DNA of 64,000 nucleotides from Akkermansiaceae bacterium (GCA_019634595.1 JAHCBC010000003.1:620001-684000), one strand, 5' to 3'. Shown: positions 8,851-17,811, counted from the first letter of the stretch. Program-made: numbers and translations. The notes: generated from the letters alone by a model not told the origin.

Positions 8851-9856
8851 AGGGATCACCCGGCAGACGTTCCTTCGCCCAGTGGTTCGCCAGCACTCCA
8901 TTCACCAGAAGCTGGAGGGGATGGTAGAGCATGACGGGCAGCAGGATCAGCGAAAGTTCCGTACCGCGGCCGAAGATCATCGCCGCCAGCGGCACGCCCA
9001 TTGCCAGGGTCTTCTTCACGGCGCAGAAGTAGGCGGCGATGCGGTCCTCCCGGTTCATCCGCAGCAGCAGGCAGGAGCCATGGGTGAGCCACGACACCCC
9101 CACGAACAGCAGCACCACGATGATGACCACCGGCAGGGTGATGGCGGCGCCATATTTCCGCCAGATGTCCCCCTGCACCGAATCACAGAACGCGGCATAG
9201 ACGATGTAGACGATAACTGCGTTGCTGATGCGGGTGAACCATGGCTTCGCACGGTCCGCCCAGTCCCGGACGAAGGGCCGCAGCGCCATCCCGATACTGA
9301 AGGGAAGCAGCGTGAGCGAGGTGATCTTCAGCAACAGCGGGCCGAACTCCGAGGTGACCGGACTGCCGGTGCCCTGCATCAGCAGAAAGACCAGCACGGG
9401 CGTGATGACAACGCCGATGATGTTGGAGAGCGCGGCGTTGAACAACGCGCCGGGGGTATTGCCACGGGCGATGGCGGTGAAGACCACCGAAGAGGAGATG
9501 GTGGACGGAAGCACGCAGAGAAACAGCAGGCCGTGCCGGATGGCCTGCGGCTGGGAGGACCAGAACCACGGCACAATGTGGTCCAGCAGGAGGCCCACCA
9601 GCGGGAACACCACGAAGGTGAACGCCTGGATCACCAAGTGCAGCCGCCAGTTTCCCGCGCCTGCTTTCACTTTTTCAAAAGACAGCGAGAGGCCCTGGAA
9701 AAACAGGATCAGGGCGATGCCGCCGTTCGTCACCAGCACGGGGGGGATCCATGCCCCGCTACCTCCCCCTTCCGGGAAAAGGAAGGCCAGGATCACCGCA
9801 CCGATGAGGGCCAGCAGGAAACCATTTGCCCGGAACCAGGAGACATTCGCACTCAT
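8849..9856 (-). CDS. SBF-like (bile acid:sodium symporter family) transporter
   Basis: This is a multi-pass membrane protein of about 335 residues, started at the ATG at 9856 just before the first helix. About ten hydrophobic segments are visible, including 'FLLALIGAVILAFLFP', 'LLFLCVLPSTISSSVVFTA', 'ALSNIIGVVITPVLVFLLMQ' and 'VVIIVVLLFVGVSWL'. The 'LPSTISSSVVFTAIARGNTP' block and the later 'AALSNIIG' are typical of the SBF-like family related to bile-acid:sodium symporters. The substrate in this organism is unknown, since family members also move other organic anions. It is monocistronic, convergent with tsf and divergent from the dienelactone hydrolase gene. Confidence 0.88.
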   Translation of the reverse strand: MSANVSWFRANGFLLALIGAVILAFLFPEGGGSGAWIPPVLVTNGGIALILFFQGLSLSFEKVKAGAGNWRLHLVIQAFTFVVFPLVGLLLDHIVPWFWSSQPQAIRHGLLFLCVLPSTISSSVVFTAIARGNTPGALFNAALSNIIGVVITPVLVFLLMQGTGSPVTSEFGPLLLKITSLTLLPFSIGMALRPFVRDWADRAKPWFTRISNAVIVYIVYAAFCDSVQGDIWRKYGAAITLPVVIIVVLLFVGVSWLTHGSCLLLRMNREDRIAAYFCAVKKTLAMGVPLAAMIFGRGTELSLILLPVMLYHPLQLLVNGVLANHWAKERLPGDP

Positions 9857-9957
9857 CCGCGGGGAGCGTCTGCCGGGGAGACCGCGGATACAAGCCTGAG
9901 GAGACCGCTGGGAGTGATCGCGCATTTGACTCCGCCGTGTTCCACGCTTTGATAGTC

Positions 9958-10734
9958 ATGATGAAACGTCTCCTTCTCCTCTCTTCCCTCCTGCTGACCG
10001 CTGCCCACGGCGCGCCGGTCGAAAAGACCGTCACCTACGAACAGGGCGGCGTCACCCTCGAAGGGTTCCATGTCTATGACGATGCCACCTCCGGCAAGCG
10101 GCCCGCTGTCCTGGTGATCCACCAATGGACCGGACCGGGGGACTATGAGAAAGGCCGCGCCCGCCAGTTGGCGGAGCTGGGTTACAATGTCTTCGTCGCG
10201 GACATCTATGGTCAAGGTGTGCGCCCGGTGCCGCCGGAATCCGGCAAGGAAGCGGGCAAATACAAGTCCGACCGCAAGCTGTTCCGCGCCCGGTTGGACG
10301 CCGCGCTGGAGCAACTGAAAAAAGACGAGCGCACCGAGGCGTCGAAGATCGCCGCGATCGGCTACTGCTTCGGCGGCACGGGCGTGCTGGAGCTGGCACG
10401 CTCCGGCGCGGACGTCGCCGGGGTGGTCAGTTTCCACGGCGGACTGGCATCCACTCCCGGATTCGCGGCGGAAAAGGGCAAGGTGGGAGCGAAGGTGCTG
10501 GTGCTCCACGGAGCGATCGACCCGCACGTGAAGCCGGAGGAGGTGGCCGGATTCGAAAAGGAATTCAACGAAGCGGAAGCGGATTGGCAACTCACCGCCT
10601 ACTCCGGCGCGGTCCACAGTTTCACTCAGAAAATGGCCGGTGACGACCCATCGAAAGGCTCCGCCTACAACGCGAAAGCGGACGCCCGTTCCTGGGAGGC
10701 GATGAAGGTGTTCTTCGCCGAGATCTTCAAATAA
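9958..10734 (+). CDS. Secreted dienelactone hydrolase family protein
   Basis: This is an alpha/beta hydrolase of about 258 residues with a signal peptide (MKRLLLLSSLLLTAAHGAP). The start is at one of two adjacent ATGs (9958 or 9961). The catalytic triad is visible: Cys in 'AIGYCFGGTG' (near 137), Asp in 'LHGAIDPHV' (near 188) and His in 'YSGAVHSFTQ' (near 220). Dienelactone hydrolases open lactone rings in aromatic degradation, but secreted homologs act on unknown esters, so the substrate is open. It is followed after 11 bases by the MmcQ/YjbR gene. Confidence 0.9.
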   Translation: MMKRLLLLSSLLLTAAHGAPVEKTVTYEQGGVTLEGFHVYDDATSGKRPAVLVIHQWTGPGDYEKGRARQLAELGYNVFVADIYGQGVRPVPPESGKEAGKYKSDRKLFRARLDAALEQLKKDERTEASKIAAIGYCFGGTGVLELARSGADVAGVVSFHGGLASTPGFAAEKGKVGAKVLVLHGAIDPHVKPEEVAGFEKEFNEAEADWQLTAYSGAVHSFTQKMAGDDPSKGSAYNAKADARSWEAMKVFFAEIFK

Positions 10735-10745
10735 TCCGTCCAGCC

Positions 10746-11087
10746 ATGGATCTCCCGGAGGCCATCGACCTCTGCCTTTCACTTCCCGGGGCCGAAGAGA
10801 CCACCCCCTTCGGCCCTGATGTGCTGGTGTACAAGGTGGGTGGGAAGGTATTCGCGCTCACGGATCCGGGAGACTTCCCGCCGAGAATGAATCTCAAGTG
10901 TGACCCCACACGGGCAGTCACGCTGCGGGAAGAATATGAGTCGATCATCCCCGGCTACCACATGAACAAGCGGCACTGGAATACGGTGAGGATTGATCGG
11001 TCCGTGCCTGCATCACTCCTGCGGGAACTGATCCGGCATTCGTACGATCTGGTGGTGGCTTCGCTGCCGAAGGGGAAGAGACCTTAG
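10746..11087 (+). CDS. MmcQ/YjbR family protein
   Basis: This is a 113-residue protein of the MmcQ/YjbR family, a compact CyaY-like fold often labelled DNA-binding although the function is poorly defined. Typical blocks are 'CLSLPGAEETTPFGPDVLVY', 'VGGKVFAL', 'PGYHMNKRHWNTV' and the C-terminal 'LRELIRHSYDLVVASLPK'. Length is standard. It is probably cotranscribed with the preceding hydrolase, from which it is separated by 11 bases. Confidence 0.9.
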   Translation: MDLPEAIDLCLSLPGAEETTPFGPDVLVYKVGGKVFALTDPGDFPPRMNLKCDPTRAVTLREEYESIIPGYHMNKRHWNTVRIDRSVPASLLRELIRHSYDLVVASLPKGKRP

Positions 11088-11130
11088 GGAGGGTGGACCA
11101 ATCCTTTGGATGCCTTTGCTGAGTGTTCCG

Positions 11131-11390
11131 TTGCAGCCGAGTAAGGAGGGTGGACATTGCGGCAAAGCCGCTATGTCCTCTTCGCTCCCATTCCTGTCCA
11201 CCGGCGGCATTGGCAAAATGCGAAAGACTTACAGAGGAGCCGCAGAGGTCGCAAAGAAAGCGCAAAGGCAAAATGGATCTCTTCAAGATTCGTGAGACTC
11301 ACGGTCAGCTTTCTTTCTTCCCTGAAAACTTCTCTTTCCTTTGTTTTCCATTGCAGCCGGAGGACAGGAGTGTCCTCCCTCCTTACTTTA
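11131..11390. repeat. Composite palindromic repeat element between convergent genes
   Basis: This convergent gap (11088-11382) is built of repeats. AGTAAGGAGGG plus TGGACA at 11140-11156 recurs inverted at 11371-11387 with 16 of 17 bases matching, and TTGCAGCCG occurs at 11131 and 11351. A hairpin at 11152-11178 pairs GGACAT and GCGGC with GCCGC and ATGTCC. Another at 11359-11378 pairs GGAGGACA with TGTCCTCC. Between them, 11231-11268 is a purine-rich run of short GCAGAG/GCAAAG units. No gene is present. It looks like decayed intergenic mobile repeats. Confidence 0.6.
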
Positions 11391-12219
11391 CAATCCGGAA
11401 GCCTTGATTCGGAAGGGAGGCGGTTTTGACCATGCTTCCTATATCAAGCAGGTTAAAGAAATCACAGGAGTGGGCGGAGCACCACCAGGAACCGCCGCGG
11501 CCGCAGATCCGCTTTTTCGTGAGATCGCTGGTCATCCATGGGGGCGACCCCTCGCAGTATTCGAAGACGTTCCCGATGACATCATGGAGGCCCCACGCGT
11601 TCGGTGGGAAAGAGCGGACCGGGGAGGTGAGCACGAAGCCATCCTCACGGGTGTTCTTCAGGTGGCTGGCTCCGTTCCAGACGTTGCAGGCCTTTGCGGA
11701 AAATGCGGCTCCCCAGGGGTAGGCAGTGGTGGCCCCGGCGCGGGCCGCCGTTTCCCATTCATCCAGCGTGGGAAGCCTGCCGCCCACCCACTGGCAGTAG
11801 GCCCGTGCGTCCTCACCTGAGATCTGGGTGACAGGGTGGTCCGGCAGCTTTTCCGCGGAAGGACCATCGGGACCGAAGGGATGCCGCCAGTCCGCACCCT
11901 CGACCCGCTTCCATTCCCACTCGGCGCTGCCCTCGCCACCGGAAAGACTCCACCCCGCACGCTCGGCGAGGGTGCGGTAGCCGGTGGCCTTCACGAACTC
12001 AGCGAACTGGGCGTTGGTCGTTTCGGCATCGGAGATGCGAAAGCCCTCCGTTTTGAAACGGTGCGGGCGGTTCAGCTTGTGGTCCACGGAGCCGAGTGCG
12101 TATTCCCCCGCTGGCACCGCGATCAGGACATGCCCGTTCGGCCCTTTCTCCGCAGCGGAGGAGATGGCCGCGCAGGCCAGAACCGATGCCATCGTCCTCA
12201 CGAACATGGGCGACGGCAT
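11383..12219 (-). CDS. Formylglycine-generating enzyme-like (SUMF1) secreted protein
   Basis: This is a 278-residue protein with a signal peptide and a full SUMF1/FGE-sulfatase domain. Family blocks are 'VPAGEYALGS', 'ETTNAQFAEFVKATGYRT', 'HPVTQISGEDARAYCQWVGG', 'RLPTLDEWETAARAG' and 'WGLHDVIGNVFEYCEG'. The C-terminal 'RGGSWWCSAHSC' keeps both active-site cysteines (near 247 and 252) in the spacing of true formylglycine-generating enzymes, which convert a sulfatase Cys to formylglycine. Many bacterial homologs lack this pair. The ATG at 12219 shares one base with the upstream stop (TGATG), so translation is coupled. No sulfatase gene is nearby. Confidence 0.88.
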   Translation of the reverse strand: MPSPMFVRTMASVLACAAISSAAEKGPNGHVLIAVPAGEYALGSVDHKLNRPHRFKTEGFRISDAETTNAQFAEFVKATGYRTLAERAGWSLSGGEGSAEWEWKRVEGADWRHPFGPDGPSAEKLPDHPVTQISGEDARAYCQWVGGRLPTLDEWETAARAGATTAYPWGAAFSAKACNVWNGASHLKNTREDGFVLTSPVRSFPPNAWGLHDVIGNVFEYCEGSPPWMTSDLTKKRICGRGGSWWCSAHSCDFFNLLDIGSMVKTASLPNQGFRIVK

Positions 12220-13121
12220 CAATGTTCGGCGATCCATTTCGAGGCGACCGCCCTCACTTCATCGCGTGACTCACGGGAGTAGGGAACCGCCACGGAGGCG
12301 TAGATGTCCCGCGGCACGTTGCTGAAGGGGTCCATGACCAACTCCAGATATTCCTTCCCTGCCGGAAGTTTTCCGCCCGGCTTGTAGTCGAGGTAACCCT
12401 CCGCCTTCGCTTCCTTTTTGAGGCCCGCCACATAGGCTTTCTCAATGGCGGTGGTGCGGTAGGATTCATATCCGGCCTCCCGCAGCAGGCGGCCCATGGT
12501 CAGCACCAGATCACGCTGGGCGACGCGGGCCTGGAACAGGTTCACGCGGCGGTCCCGTTTCGCCTCCGGCTCATTCTCATCATAGTCGAAGTTTTCCTGC
12601 CCGACATACCACCCGGTCACGACGGGAGGCGCGGCTTTCACGCTATCCTTCGCAACGGCGATGCCTTTCACGAGTTTTTCCTCCAGCACCAGCAGCTCGG
12701 GCAGAGCCTCCGTCGCCTTCAGGTGGAGGATCATCTCCAGCAGGAGCGGGTTCAGCACATGGGGATCACACCCCACGTCCTCGCCGTCATGGCTTTCCTC
12801 CGGTGCGGGATCTTTCTTAGGTTCCACCGGCTGCCTGACGAAGTCGATCTCCAGCAGGCGCTTCCGCAAAGCTTTCACCACCCCGTCACGGTTGCCCTCC
12901 ATCTGGGCGAGGTTCGCCTTGGAAAACGAAGCACCGGCGAAGCTGGTGACCTGATACGCCCGATAGGGGATGTCCGTCGGGGCGGTCATCACATCGCAGA
13001 CCTGGGCGTAGGAACCCGGGTAGGTGACGATCTTGTCCAGCAGGGCCTCCGGAGACACCGGCTGTTGGGCGGAAAGCGGCAGGACCAGGGCGGAAAGGGC
13101 CGCCAGCAGCATCGGTTTCAT
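12219..13121 (-). CDS. Secreted hypothetical protein coupled to the FGE-like gene
   Basis: I do not recognise this 300-residue protein. It has a signal peptide (MKPMLLAALSALVLPLSAQQ). A mostly helical, charged body contains 'LLLEMILHLKATEALPELLV' and 'LVLTMGRLLREAGYESYRT', suggesting helical repeats. There are two Cys residues, in 'QVCDVMTAP' and 'VGCDPHVL'. Its stop overlaps the start of the FGE-like gene by one base. It diverges from the M14 peptidase with 109 bases between starts. Confidence 0.6.
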   Translation of the reverse strand: MKPMLLAALSALVLPLSAQQPVSPEALLDKIVTYPGSYAQVCDVMTAPTDIPYRAYQVTSFAGASFSKANLAQMEGNRDGVVKALRKRLLEIDFVRQPVEPKKDPAPEESHDGEDVGCDPHVLNPLLLEMILHLKATEALPELLVLEEKLVKGIAVAKDSVKAAPPVVTGWYVGQENFDYDENEPEAKRDRRVNLFQARVAQRDLVLTMGRLLREAGYESYRTTAIEKAYVAGLKKEAKAEGYLDYKPGGKLPAGKEYLELVMDPFSNVPRDIYASVAVPYSRESRDEVRAVASKWIAEH

Positions 13122-13230
13122 TGACCGTCACCATGGCATCCTTCACCTGCGGGGTCAAGGTGGCGTCCTTGGCGTTCCGGCCTCTTTCCGCGGTTGCCCT
13201 TCCCCCGGAATTGACCCACCTTGCGCACGC

Positions 13231-14001
13231 ATGAGCGACGCGTTCCACTGGACCCCATTCCACGCGGATTTCTTCCGTGAGGCGCAGGCCCGTGGCTTCA
13301 CGCCCACGGTGATCCATGAAACGGAGACCGGCCCCATCGAGGCATGGGAGCGGAAGGCGGACGGCCCGCTGGTCTATCTCTCCGCAGGCATCCACGGGGA
13401 CGAGCCCGCCGGGCCGCTGGCGGTGCTGGAGCTGATGCGGTCGGACTTTTTCTGCCCGTCCATCCACTGGATCATCTGCCCCGCGCTGAATCCCGACGGG
13501 CTGGCGGCGCACACGCGCGGGAATGCCGATGGCATCGACCTGAACCGCGACTACTACGTGCGGGAATCCAGGGAGGCCGACGCGCACATCCGCTGGCTGG
13601 ACTCCATCGGCACTCCGGTGCTTTTCGTCTCGCTGCATGAGGATTGGGAAACTTCAGGCTTCTACTTTTACGAACTGAACCTGACCGGCGGTCCCACCAG
13701 CCATGCGGCCTGTATTCTGAAAGCGGTGGAGCCGTGGTTCAAACCGGAGCCCGGCCCCATGATCGACGGCCACGAGTCCTACGAGCCGGGCTGGATCTAC
13801 CACGCGTCCGAGCCGGACATCCCGGAAGGCTGGCCGGAAGCCATCTATCTGATCAAGAAAGGCTGCCCGCATTCCTTCACCTTCGAGACGCCCAGCGGCA
13901 GCCCGCTGGAGGACCGGATCGCCGCGCATGTGGCGGGTGTGAAAGCGGCATGCCAGAAGACGTTCGTGAAACAGTGCGCGGAATTCGGAACGGAGGCGTG
14001 A
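13231..14001 (+). CDS. M14-family zinc carboxypeptidase
   Basis: This is a 256-residue metallopeptidase of the M14 type, without signal peptide. The zinc ligands are in 'SAGIHGDEPAG' (His55, Glu58) and 'VSLHEDWE' (His136). The substrate-binding 'DLNRDY' block and a general-base Glu in 'FTFETPSG' (near 219) are also present. The start at 13231 immediately precedes the folded domain; longer in-frame readings upstream have no family similarity. Cytosolic M14 enzymes of this size, such as the MpaA group, trim murein peptides, which is a reasonable but unproven role here. Confidence 0.87.
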   Translation: MSDAFHWTPFHADFFREAQARGFTPTVIHETETGPIEAWERKADGPLVYLSAGIHGDEPAGPLAVLELMRSDFFCPSIHWIICPALNPDGLAAHTRGNADGIDLNRDYYVRESREADAHIRWLDSIGTPVLFVSLHEDWETSGFYFYELNLTGGPTSHAACILKAVEPWFKPEPGPMIDGHESYEPGWIYHASEPDIPEGWPEAIYLIKKGCPHSFTFETPSGSPLEDRIAAHVAGVKAACQKTFVKQCAEFGTEA

Positions 14002-14127
14002 TCCATGCGGGTCCCGTTCTTTATTCTTGATTCTTGACTCTCTTTCCCCCTCCCCACAGCTTGTCCGCCCGCCTGCGTCCCCGATGGCCGCGGCGTGTCC
14101 AAACCGAAACATATCCAACGATCCGCC

Positions 14128-15174
14128 ATGGCCGCGAAGATCTACACCAACAAGGACGCCTCGCTCGCTCCGCTGAAGAAGAAAACACTCGCCGTGATCG
14201 GCTTCGGCTCCCAAGGCCACGCCCACGCGCTGAACCTCAAGGACAGTGGCCTGAAGGTCATCATCGGCCTCTACAAGAAGTCGAAGTCCCGCGAAGTCGC
14301 CAAGAAGCTGGGCTTCGAGGTCTATGACACCGCCGAGGCCGTCCAGAAGGCAGACGTCATCTTCATCGCCACCCCGGACACCGCGATCCCTGACATCTAC
14401 GCAAAGGACGTCGCCCCGAACCTCACGAAGGGCAAGACCATCCTGTTCTCCCACGGCTTCGCTGTTCTCTTCGGCGGCCTGAAACTGCCGAAGGACATCG
14501 ACGTGATCCTCGTCGCCCCGAAGGGACCTGGCCACACCGTCCGCTCCCAGTTCGTGGACGGCAAGGGTGTTCCCGGCCTCATCGCCGTCGAGCAGAACGC
14601 TTCCGGCAAGGCGAAGGAAACCGCGCTCGCATGGGCACGCGGCGTCGGCTGCACCCGTGCCGGTGTGTTCGAAACCAACTTCCGCGAGGAAACCGTGACC
14701 GACCTCTTCGGTGAGCAGACCGTCCTTTGCGGTGGCGCATCCGCCCTGGTGAAGGCCGGTTTCGAAGTGCTCGTCGAGGCTGGCTACCAGCCTGAGATGG
14801 CTTACTTCGAGTGCCTCCACGAGCTGAAGCTCATCGTTGACCTCATGAACGAGTCCGGCCTGGCCGGCATGCGTTTCTCGATCTCCGAGACCGCCGAGTG
14901 GGGCGACGTTTCCGTCGGACCAAAGATCATCGACGCCGGCGTCAAGAAGCGCATGGCCAAACAGCTCAAGGACATCGAGAACGGCAAGTTCGCGAAAGAC
15001 TGGATCGCCGAGTACAAGAACGGCTACCCGCGCTTCAACAAGATCCGCAAGGAGGAGGCCGCCCACCAGATCGAGAAGACCGGTGAGAAGCTCCGCTCCA
15101 CCATGAGCTGGATCAAGCAGAAGAAACTGAAGAAGGGCGCCTCCCAGGCATCCTACGTTTCCTCCTCGAAGTAA
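14128..15174 (+). CDS. ilvC: Ketol-acid reductoisomerase
   Basis: This is the second enzyme of valine, leucine and isoleucine synthesis, converting acetolactate to dihydroxyisovalerate with NADPH and magnesium. The protein has 348 residues (class I). The Rossmann signature is '[16 protein letters not shown]', with a Lys/Ser-rich loop (YKKSKSRE) consistent with NADPH preference. Catalytic blocks include '[20 protein letters not shown]', '[16 protein letters not shown]', '[15 protein letters not shown]' and '[11 protein letters not shown]'. The ATG at 14128 is chosen over one 33 bases upstream because the family begins there. It is monocistronic, with no other ilv genes near. Confidence 0.97.
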   Translation: MAAKIYTNKDASLAPLKKKTLAVIGFGSQGHAHALNLKDSGLKVIIGLYKKSKSREVAKKLGFEVYDTAEAVQKADVIFIATPDTAIPDIYAKDVAPNLTKGKTILFSHGFAVLFGGLKLPKDIDVILVAPKGPGHTVRSQFVDGKGVPGLIAVEQNASGKAKETALAWARGVGCTRAGVFETNFREETVTDLFGEQTVLCGGASALVKAGFEVLVEAGYQPEMAYFECLHELKLIVDLMNESGLAGMRFSISETAEWGDVSVGPKIIDAGVKKRMAKQLKDIENGKFAKDWIAEYKNGYPRFNKIRKEEAAHQIEKTGEKLRSTMSWIKQKKLKKGASQASYVSSSK

Positions 15175-15195
15175 TCCCGCTTCCTGTTTCCGAGG

Positions 15196-15233
15196 CGCCC
15201 GCCTCCCGCAAGGGACGCGGGCGTTCTTTTTTT
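15196..15233 (+). terminator. Intrinsic terminator of ilvC
   Basis: CGCCCGC (15196-15202) pairs with GCGGGCG (15217-15223) and is followed by a run of T from 15224. A REP-like element begins three bases after the T-run. Confidence 0.8.
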
Positions 15234-15235
15234 GG

Positions 15236-15341
15236 GTAGCGAAGGTCGTGAGACCTTCGGCTGGGGGGAAGTCCATGAAGGACCGGAGTGGTCATGGCAT
15301 GGGAACGTCCTCCCCGCCGAATCTCTCACGCGATTCGCTGC
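15236..15341. repeat. REP-like doublet (REPIN-like) downstream of ilvC
   Basis: Two related 26-base palindromic units face each other 54 bases apart. The first, 15236-15261 on plus, has GTAGC followed by a GAAGGTC/GACCTTC stem closing a GTGA loop. The second, 15316-15341 on minus, has GCAGC, a GAATCGC/GAGATTC stem and the same GTGA loop. A third copy at 45836-45861 has GAATTTC/GAAATTC around GTGA. The stems change on both sides while the loop stays, as selection for a hairpin would produce. Inverted pairs of this size are typical of REPINs mobilised by RAYT transposases. No such transposase is in this window. Confidence 0.7.
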
Positions 15342-15451
15342 ATTTGGGAGTTTCTATCAAAAAACCGGTTGCATCCGTGATTTTCTTCTCCTTGCCATCA
15401 CCCGCCCTAACCGATAATCCCCTTCTCCACGTTTAGATCCGACAAACCCCT

Positions 15452-17047
15452 ATGAGTACAGCAGACGACGCAATCGCACCAAACGCCAAACGGCTCCTAT
15501 GGGCCGGCTTCACCGCCATCCTCGCCGCCGGGGTAGGATTCGGAATCCGTGGCGGTATCTTCGGAAACTGGGCCGCTGAGTTCAACTTCACCGGTGCCCA
15601 GCTCGGAGCCATCGGTGGTGCGGGATTCACCAGCTTCTGTTTCGGCATCATGATCGGCGGCGTGCTGGTCGATAAGATCGGATACGGCAAGCTCGTCCTG
15701 GCCGCCTTCCTCCTCCATGTGCTCTCCGCCTTCATCACCTTCGGCGCGACCAAGGGGATGGACACCGGCACCGCCTACCAATTCCTCTTCTGGGGCATGT
15801 TCGCCTTCGGCGCGGCCAACGGAACGCTTGAGGCCGTCTCGAACCCTCTTGTCGCCACCCTCTTCCCCAAGAACCGCAACCACTACCTGAACATCCTCCA
15901 CGCCTCCTGGCCTCTGGGCATGGTCTTCGGCGGTGTGATCGGCTGGACCCTCGGCAGCGGTGCCAACGCCTGGGACTGGAAATGGCAGCTCGCACTCTAT
16001 CTCCTCCCCACCCTCGCCTATGGCGTGATGTTCTTCGGCCAATCCTTCCCGAAATCGGAAGCTTCCGCAAAGGGCCTCAAGCTGGGTGAAATGCTCAAGG
16101 ATGTCGGCATCCTCGGCGGTGCGGTCGTCAGCTACATGCTGTATCTCTTCTTCAAGGGTCTCCTCACTCCGTTCTTCGCGGACCCGGCTATCGGCAACTA
16201 CATCTCCATCGCCATCGGTCTTGTGATCCTCGGCTCCATCGCCGCTGTCACCGGCTTCTCCATGGGTCACTGGCTGCTTGCCTTCCTCTTTGTCATCCAC
16301 GCCATGGTCGGCGCGGTCGAACTGGGCACCGACGGCTGGATCCAGAACATCACCGGAGCCATCCTCAACGAGAAAGAGGGCAAGATGCTCTTCGTCTTCA
16401 CCTCGCTGATGATGTTCCTGCTGCGCTTCTGCGCCCATTTCATCGAAACCAAGCTGGGCCTCAAGCCGATCAGCCTGCTCTTCGTCTGCGCGTTGCTCGG
16501 CTGCCTCGGCCTCAACCTGGTCAGCGCGGTTTCCGCCTTCGGTCCCGCCCTCGGCGCCCTGCTGGTCTATGCGCTCGGCAAAACGTTCTTCTGGCCGACC
16601 ATGCTCGCCGTGGTGGGTGACCGCTTCCCCCGCACCGGTGCCGTCGCGATGAGCCTTATGGGCGGCATCGGCATGATGTCCGCCGGCCTCATCGGTGGCC
16701 CGGGCCTCGGTTACTTCAAGGACCGCTACGCGGCGGATGAACTCAAGAAGGCCGACACAGCCCTCTTCGAGGAATACAAGAACACCACCACGACCAGCAA
16801 GTTCCTCGGTTTCGACGAAGTTGTGCCGATCGACGGCCAGAAGCTTGAAGAAGCGAAGAAAGTCGCCGTCGCCGACCGCACACCGGCGCAGGCCACGGTG
16901 GTCGCATCCGACATCACCGGCAACCGCAGAACCCTCAAGGTGGACTCCTTCATCCCTGCGGTGATGGCAATCTGCTACCTCCTGCTGATGCTCTACTTCA
17001 AAGCCATCGGCGGCTACCGCCCACTCACCGTGGACGAGCAGAAGTAA
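15452..17047 (+). CDS. Major facilitator superfamily transporter
   Basis: This is a 531-residue membrane protein with about twelve hydrophobic segments, beginning with '[20 protein letters not shown]'. The inter-helix loop '[20 protein letters not shown]' matches the MFS motif A region. Before the last helix there is an unusual polar insertion of about 80 residues (roughly 425-503), rich in Lys/Glu/Thr. The protein then ends with '[17 protein letters not shown]' and a short tail. Sugar transporters of this shape occur in the phylum, but no motif fixes the substrate. It is monocistronic with its own terminator. Confidence 0.88.
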   Translation: MSTADDAIAPNAKRLLWAGFTAILAAGVGFGIRGGIFGNWAAEFNFTGAQLGAIGGAGFTSFCFGIMIGGVLVDKIGYGKLVLAAFLLHVLSAFITFGATKGMDTGTAYQFLFWGMFAFGAANGTLEAVSNPLVATLFPKNRNHYLNILHASWPLGMVFGGVIGWTLGSGANAWDWKWQLALYLLPTLAYGVMFFGQSFPKSEASAKGLKLGEMLKDVGILGGAVVSYMLYLFFKGLLTPFFADPAIGNYISIAIGLVILGSIAAVTGFSMGHWLLAFLFVIHAMVGAVELGTDGWIQNITGAILNEKEGKMLFVFTSLMMFLLRFCAHFIETKLGLKPISLLFVCALLGCLGLNLVSAVSAFGPALGALLVYALGKTFFWPTMLAVVGDRFPRTGAVAMSLMGGIGMMSAGLIGGPGLGYFKDRYAADELKKADTALFEEYKNTTTTSKFLGFDEVVPIDGQKLEEAKKVAVADRTPAQATVVASDITGNRRTLKVDSFIPAVMAICYLLLMLYFKAIGGYRPLTVDEQK

Positions 17048-17077
17048 GCCGGTTCCTTCGGAAATCCTGATTATCCA

Positions 17078-17110
17078 ACGGCCCGCCATCCCGGCGGGCC
17101 GTTCTTTTTT
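17078..17110 (+). terminator. Intrinsic terminator of the MFS gene
   Basis: ACGGCCCGCC (17078-17087) pairs perfectly with GGCGGGCCGT (17093-17102) around a five-base loop, followed by a T-rich run to 17110. It lies 30 bases after the MFS stop. Confidence 0.9.
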
Positions 17111-17151
17111 GCACTTGCGACGGTGGGCTTCCGGGAGTGGACTGTGGGGCG

Positions 17152-17811
17152 ATGACCCCTCGTGGTTCAAATTTTCCGAAGCTTCTCTTCCTGTTGCTTT
17201 TCGCGCTCCTGTCGGGCGTGATGACGGCATCCGCCCAGGTGAAGATCAACCTCGCGGACGGGTTCGATTTCCCGGTCGGGAAGCCGGATGCCTCCGGCTA
17301 CTACAAGGCGCGCGGTCTGCGGCTCAGCTCCCCTCGGCACTTCGGGGAGGACTGGAACGGCCGGAGTGGCGGCGACAGCGACCTGGGCGACCCGGTTTAC
17401 AACATCGGGGATGGGATTGTGACGTTCGCCTACGATGTGGCGCAGGGCTGGGGCAATGTGGTGATCATCCGCCATGCCTACCGGGATCCTTCGAACGGAA
17501 AGGTGAAATACTGCGACGCGCTCTACGGGCACCTGCAGAGGATCATGACGACCGTGGGCAGCAAGGTGAAACGCGGCCAGCAGATCGGCACCATCGGCAG
17601 CAACCGGGGCATGTATCCGGCGCACCTTCATTTCGAGATCCGCCACAACATCACCATCGGGATGCAGCGCAGTTCGATCCCCCCTACCCTGGAGCACTGG
17701 GCGGACCCCACGCAGTTCATCAACAAATACCGGCGGCTGAACCGGGAATGGCGCGCGGTGGAGGTGCCGACCGGCACCTATCTGGAATACGCGGGACGCA
17801 AGGGACTGTAG
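17152..17811 (+). CDS. Secreted M23-family metallopeptidase
   Basis: This is a LytM/M23 zinc endopeptidase of 219 residues with a signal peptide ending near 'GVMTASAQ'. The zinc ligands are in 'RHFGEDWNG' (HxxxD) and 'PAHLHFEIRH' (HxH), with a further catalytic His in 'ALYGHLQRI'. M23 enzymes cut peptide cross-bridges or act as divisome activators in the periplasm. All key residues are present, so an active enzyme is likely. The ATG at 17152 is preferred over one five codons upstream because it gives a better signal peptide. Confidence 0.92.
   Translation: MTPRGSNFPKLLFLLLFALLSGVMTASAQVKINLADGFDFPVGKPDASGYYKARGLRLSSPRHFGEDWNGRSGGDSDLGDPVYNIGDGIVTFAYDVAQGWGNVVIIRHAYRDPSNGKVKYCDALYGHLQRIMTTVGSKVKRGQQIGTIGSNRGMYPAHLHFEIRHNITIGMQRSSIPPTLEHWADPTQFINKYRRLNREWRAVEVPTGTYLEYAGRKGL

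Noticed and set aside
11088..11404. Short open frames on both strands in the convergent gap
   Set aside because: They read through hairpins and low-complexity purine runs, and their translations (such as RFLCDLCGSSVS) are typical artefacts of this repeat type.
14002..14127. Repeated ATTCTTGA/TTCTTGACTC sequence near 14025-14042 as a regulatory repeat
   Set aside because: Only two partial units are present; too short to distinguish from chance, although similar strings occur in other genomes' intergenic regions.
13654..15276. 540-codon minus-strand frame across ilvC
   Set aside because: It lies opposite the unambiguous ilvC gene and part of the M14 gene, and has no signature of its own.
15497..17230. 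577-codon minus-strand frame across the MFS gene
   Set aside because: Highly charged antisense translation; the plus-strand frame encodes a clear membrane transporter.
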